From NCBI GenBank assembly GCA_902765035.1, contig CACWYF010000049.1, positions 1 through 8,048 on the forward strand: DNA of 8,048 nucleotides, written 5' to 3'. Both the position numbers and the translations under genes were made by a program. The notes below the pieces were generated by a model. It did not search any database, was not told where the DNA came from, and was given only the letters and a program-made list of their open reading frames with translations. Positions 5,765 through 8,048 of the stretch are shown piece after piece. The first letter of the stretch is position 1, and each line of letters opens with the position of its first letter. Origin of the DNA: an uncultured Eubacteriales bacterium. GTDB lineage: Bacteria > Bacillota > Clostridia > Peptostreptococcales > Anaerovoracaceae.

Positions 5765-6691
5765 ATGACAGTACACAACAGATGGACGGGAGCAGCACAT
5801 CTCGAGGAGATAGCTGCTGCCATGACTGAGATAGACACCAAGCCTGATGAAGGAAGATTCCTCGGGGTAGAGGAGATAGTTGCAGAGGCTGTTGAACATC
5901 TGCTTATTGCAATGTTTCCTTATCATATGGGTAAGGCCAGAGGCAGATTCGTTGAGACTGAGAAGAGGACATGGGAACTGATGCGTGCCTACGATGCTCT
6001 GACTCAGGCTTTGAGCTTTGTATGCGACTGCGCAGACGGTGCGGCATTCAAGGCAGAACAGCTCATTGACTCTCTGCCTGATATCCTTGAGGTCCTGAAG
6101 ACTGACATACAGGCAGGCTACGAAGGCGACCCGGCTGCGGCAAGCCTTGATGAGATCATCATCACATATCCTTCGTTCAAGGCAATAGCCACTTACCGTA
6201 TCGCCCACAGGCTGTATGAACTTGGCGTACCTATGATCCCGCGTGTAATGACCGAACTTGCACATCAGGCTACAGGCATAGACATCCATCCGGGGGCAAC
6301 GATCGGAAAGTATTTCTTTATCGACCACGGCACGGGCGTAGTAGTAGGTGAGACCACAGTCATAGGAGAACATGTCAAGCTGTACCAGCATGTGACACTG
6401 GGAGCCAAGAGCTTTGACCTTGCTGAGGACGGCACACCTGTCAAGGGTGTCAAGCGGCATCCTAACATCGGCAACAATGTTGTTATTTACTCAGGTGCCA
6501 CAATCCTCGGAGGCGACACATACATCGGCGATGACTGTGTCATCGGCGGTAACGTATGGCTCACTCACTCCATTGAGGCAGGCAAGACCATCACCAACAA
6601 GTCATCCGGCCAGCAGCTGTGGCAGGGCAGACATGAGGTCGAGAGCGGAAACATCACTCTCGAGCCTGATAACTCAGCTCTGTTCATATAA
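5765..6691 (+). CDS. cysE: Serine O-acetyltransferase, EpsC type
   Basis: Transfers acetyl from acetyl-CoA to L-serine, giving O-acetyl-L-serine for cysteine synthesis. The 308 residues have a helical N-terminal half (to about 165) and a left-handed beta-helix of hexapeptide repeats (about 170-270), the SATase fold. DIQAGYEGDPA places Asp114. FFIDHGTGVVVGE holds the catalytic Asp187-His188, and KRHPNIG holds His232. The repeats IHPGATIGKYFF and IGDDCVIGGNVWL are clear. EpsC-type enzymes from Gram-positive bacteria have this longer N-terminal region. The chain ends in ...ALFI; in CysE the C-terminal isoleucine docks into cysteine synthase, so such a complex is possible here by inference. The ATG follows AAGGA at 7 bases, right after a hairpin. 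It is the last gene of the probable HD-TSCPD operon and is followed by a strong terminator. epsC is an alternative symbol. Confidence 0.95.
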   Translation: MTVHNRWTGAAHLEEIAAAMTEIDTKPDEGRFLGVEEIVAEAVEHLLIAMFPYHMGKARGRFVETEKRTWELMRAYDALTQALSFVCDCADGAAFKAEQLIDSLPDILEVLKTDIQAGYEGDPAAASLDEIIITYPSFKAIATYRIAHRLYELGVPMIPRVMTELAHQATGIDIHPGATIGKYFFIDHGTGVVVGETTVIGEHVKLYQHVTLGAKSFDLAEDGTPVKGVKRHPNIGNNVVIYSGATILGGDTYIGDDCVIGGNVWLTHSIEAGKTITNKSSGQQLWQGRHEVESGNITLEPDNSALFI

Positions 6692-6718
6692 CCCGGAGCA
6701 ATAAAACTAAAGCAGACG

Positions 6719-6758
6719 GCAGAGTATCATAATATAGTTGATACTCTGCTCTTTTTTT
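6719..6758 (+). terminator. Intrinsic terminator after the acetyltransferase gene
   Basis: GCAGAGTATCA (6719-6729) pairs perfectly with TGATACTCTGC (6739-6749) around a nine-base AT loop, and TCTTTTTTT follows. This is a strong terminator 28 bases after the stop. Its 3' arm also carries the -35 box of the next promoter. Confidence 0.93.
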
Positions 6759-6766
6759 GCTAAAAT
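6738..6766 (+). promoter_or_regulatory. Promoter of the selC-selA unit
   Basis: TTGATA (6738-6743) and TAAAAT (6761-6766) are separated by the optimal 17 bases, and TGC directly before the -10 box makes it an extended -10. Each box matches consensus at five of six positions. The start would fall near 6773, at the foot of a leader hairpin and about 40 bases before the tRNA. The -35 lies in the terminator stem of the upstream operon. Confidence 0.75.
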
Positions 6767-6773
6767 TTTATGA

Positions 6774-6794
6774 GTGCGTTCTGATAGAGCGCAC
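6774..6794 (+). repeat. Leader hairpin of the tRNA-Sec precursor
   Basis: GTGCGTTCT (6774-6782) pairs with AGAGCGCAC (6786-6794), nine pairs including one T-G, around GAT. It starts at or beside the predicted first base of the transcript and ends 18 bases before the tRNA. No U tract follows, so it is not a terminator. It may protect the 5' end or guide processing. Confidence 0.5.
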
Positions 6795-6812
6795 AACAAT
6801 TAAAGGCGACCT

Positions 6813-6910
6813 GGGGGTAGATAGGTGCTGGTGTGCCTCGCGGTCTTCAAAACCGTTTGCAGGGGGTTAGGAGCCTCCCGGGTGGGTTCGATTCCCACAT
6901 ACTCCCGCCA
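6813..6910 (+). tRNA. selC: tRNA-Sec (UCA anticodon), selenocysteine tRNA
   Basis: The tRNA that inserts selenocysteine at recoded UGA codons, after seryl-tRNA synthetase charges it with serine and SelA converts it. The anticodon TCA (6847-6849) lies in a seven-base loop closed by GCGGT/ACCGT. The D arm has the six-pair stem AGGTGC/GTGCCT with a four-base loop TGGT, typical of tRNA-Sec. A long variable arm folds GGGGG (6862-6866) onto CCTCC (6874-6878). The T arm is GTGGG/CCCAC with loop TTCGATT. The acceptor arm is GGGGGTAG against ATACTCCC, followed by G73 and an encoded CCA. The eighth acceptor pair is a G-A mismatch (6820 and 6899), unusual for the bacterial 8+5 helix. Length is 98 bases. 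The fold, anticodon and neighbouring selA make the call firm. Confidence 0.96.
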
Positions 6911-6931
6911 CTTAATAATTAACTGTTTCCA

Positions 6932-6955
6932 GTACTGTCTGACATGCGGCAGTAC
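6932..6955 (+). repeat. Hairpin between tRNA-Sec and selA
   Basis: GTACTGTC (6932-6939) pairs with GGCAGTAC (6948-6955), eight pairs with one T-G, loop of eight bases. No U tract follows and the selA ribosome binding site begins 15 bases later, so read-through from the tRNA into selA is expected. It could serve as a processing site separating tRNA from mRNA. Confidence 0.5.
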
Positions 6956-6982
6956 GGCTGCATTTAACCGGAGGTCGGATAG

Positions 6983-8048
6983 ATGAATAAGAATGAATTG
7001 CTGAGGAGACTCCCTAAGATCGACGAAGTTCTGAAAGAGGGGTCTCTTGTTGTTTTATCTGAAGAAAAGGGATCGCTTCTCGTAACCGAAGCCGTGCGCG
7101 GCGTCATAGCGGATATGAGGAAGAACATCCTTGACATAGATGAGGAGAGGCTGGCGGTTCTCGATTCTGCTGCGGACGGAGCTCTGCACGGAAGCAACGA
7201 GAGCAGGAACGCGCTTGCATCCTTCTTCAGTCAGTTTGAGCCTGCCAATGTAGCAGCAAGAGCAGCTGCAAGGCTTGCTGAAGATGAATCTCTCAATCTG
7301 TACCCTGTTGTGAATGCTACGGGAACGATCCTACACACCAATCTCGGAAGAGCACCGCTGTGTGCTGATGCTGTAGAGAATGTAGCTAAGGTATCCCGCA
7401 GCTACTCTGATCTTGAGTACAATGTCGAGAAGGGCGCACGCGGATCCAGACACGATCTTGTGGGCAGCCTGATAGCGGAGCTTACAGGAGCTGAGGATGC
7501 GATGGTCGTAAACAACAACGCAGCTGCTACTATGATCGTGCTGGCTGCGATGGGAGCGGGCAAAGAGATCATCGTCAGCAGAAGCGAGCTTGTTGAAATC
7601 GGCGGAGCTTTCAGGATCCCGGACATCATGGCACAGTCCGGTGCGTTCCTTCAGGAGGTCGGCACCAGCAACAAGACCAAGCCGTCCGATTACGAGAAGG
7701 CGATCATGACTAAGGAGATGCTCGCTGATGAGCCATGGAAGGACGATCCGAGAGGGACAAAGAGGTTCGAGACCGGAGCCCTCATGAAGGTGCACAAGTC
7801 CAACTATGACATTCTCGGATTTACTGAAGAGGCGAGCCTTGAGGATCTCGTTGCGATAGGAAAGAAGCATGACCTGCCTGTAATATTCGACATGGGTAAC
7901 GGTCTGATGCTGGATATGTCGGAATACGGGCTGAGTGAGCCGAACATCCCGGCTTCACTGGCTACGGGAATAGACGTCATGCTGTTCAGCGGAGACAAGC
8001 TCCTCGGCGGACCGCAGGCCGGCATCATAGTCGGAAAGAAGAAATACA
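6983..8048 (+). CDS. selA: L-seryl-tRNA(Sec) selenium transferase, 3' end beyond window
   Basis: PLP enzyme that converts seryl-tRNA(Sec) to selenocysteyl-tRNA(Sec) with selenophosphate, working as a large ring in the cytosol. The frame is open to the window edge: 355 residues, with about 100 more expected. Conserved blocks are VVNATGTILHTNLGRAPL, VNNNAAATM, SRSELVEIGGAFRIPD, EVGTSNKT, LMKVHKSNYDILGFTEEA, and the PLP site FSGDKLLGGPQAGIIVG with lysine at residue 339. The N-terminal region (LLRRLPKIDEVL) is the tRNA-binding part. Residues about 243-262 form a charged insertion absent from the E. coli protein as I recall it, between the DYEKAI and ALMKVH blocks. The ATG follows GGAGG (6970-6974) at 8 bases. 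It lies 72 bases after tRNA-Sec with no terminator between. selB and selD are not in the window; selB would commonly follow. Confidence 0.97.
   Translation, partial: MNKNELLRRLPKIDEVLKEGSLVVLSEEKGSLLVTEAVRGVIADMRKNILDIDEERLAVLDSAADGALHGSNESRNALASFFSQFEPANVAARAAARLAEDESLNLYPVVNATGTILHTNLGRAPLCADAVENVAKVSRSYSDLEYNVEKGARGSRHDLVGSLIAELTGAEDAMVVNNNAAATMIVLAAMGAGKEIIVSRSELVEIGGAFRIPDIMAQSGAFLQEVGTSNKTKPSDYEKAIMTKEMLADEPWKDDPRGTKRFETGALMKVHKSNYDILGFTEEASLEDLVAIGKKHDLPVIFDMGNGLMLDMSEYGLSEPNIPASLATGIDVMLFSGDKLLGGPQAGIIVGKKKY

Noticed and set aside
4788..6477. Long minus-strand ORFs opposite the HD, TSCPD and acetyltransferase genes (up to 275 codons)
   Set aside because: They are antisense to clearly conserved genes with good ribosome binding sites, and their translations show no domain features.
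6774..6794. Second terminator ahead of tRNA-Sec
   Set aside because: The stem is followed by AACAATTAAAGG with no U tract, and stopping here would abolish tRNA production.
7331..8028. Minus-strand ORFs at the right end
   Set aside because: They lie antisense to selA, whose conserved blocks cover the whole stretch in one plus-strand frame.

Overview
The window reads as a chromosomal segment of an anaerobic Gram-positive bacterium, most likely of class Clostridia (Bacillota). The signs are strong purine-rich ribosome binding sites, compact intergenic hairpin terminators, an EpsC-type serine acetyltransferase behind a small TSCPD protein, and a selenocysteine tRNA beside selA. Genus cannot be decided. 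Base composition is close to 50% GC and fairly even across the genes, so none looks recently acquired by composition alone.

Layout. (1) 1-141: a hairpin-forming leader, cut by the window edge, upstream of asd (aspartate-semialdehyde dehydrogenase, 142-1176), which is followed by a strong terminator. (2) 1236-2169: about 930 bases with no intact gene. It holds a minus-strand unit with a plausible promoter (1943-1971), a terminator-like hairpin (1272-1290), one long frame broken by two stops, and recurring GTAC words on an A-depleted plus strand. It is either a decayed gene or a structured non-coding RNA. (3) 2170-2994: purine nucleoside phosphorylase with a good promoter, ending in a bidirectional terminator shared with the convergent gene. 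(4) 3070-4605, minus strand: a 511-residue protein fusing a PD-(D/E)XK nuclease-like region to an SF1/DUF2075 helicase core. (5) 4809-6691: a probable operon of an HD-domain hydrolase, a TSCPD protein and serine O-acetyltransferase, ending in a strong terminator. (6) 6738-8048: a promoter whose -35 box lies inside that terminator, then tRNA-Sec (anticodon TCA, CCA encoded), then selA, which runs off the right edge.

How the genes work together. The clearest functional unit is selC-selA: the UGA-reading tRNA is charged with serine and SelA converts seryl-tRNA(Sec) to selenocysteyl-tRNA(Sec). The organism therefore probably makes selenoproteins. The asd and serine acetyltransferase genes belong to amino-acid biosynthesis (aspartate family and cysteine), and the phosphorylase to purine salvage. 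The nuclease-helicase protein stands alone and is the best candidate for an accessory DNA-processing or anti-mobile-element function. The most open questions are the minus-strand unit at 1262-1936, the nuclease-helicase, and the terminator/promoter overlap ahead of selC.
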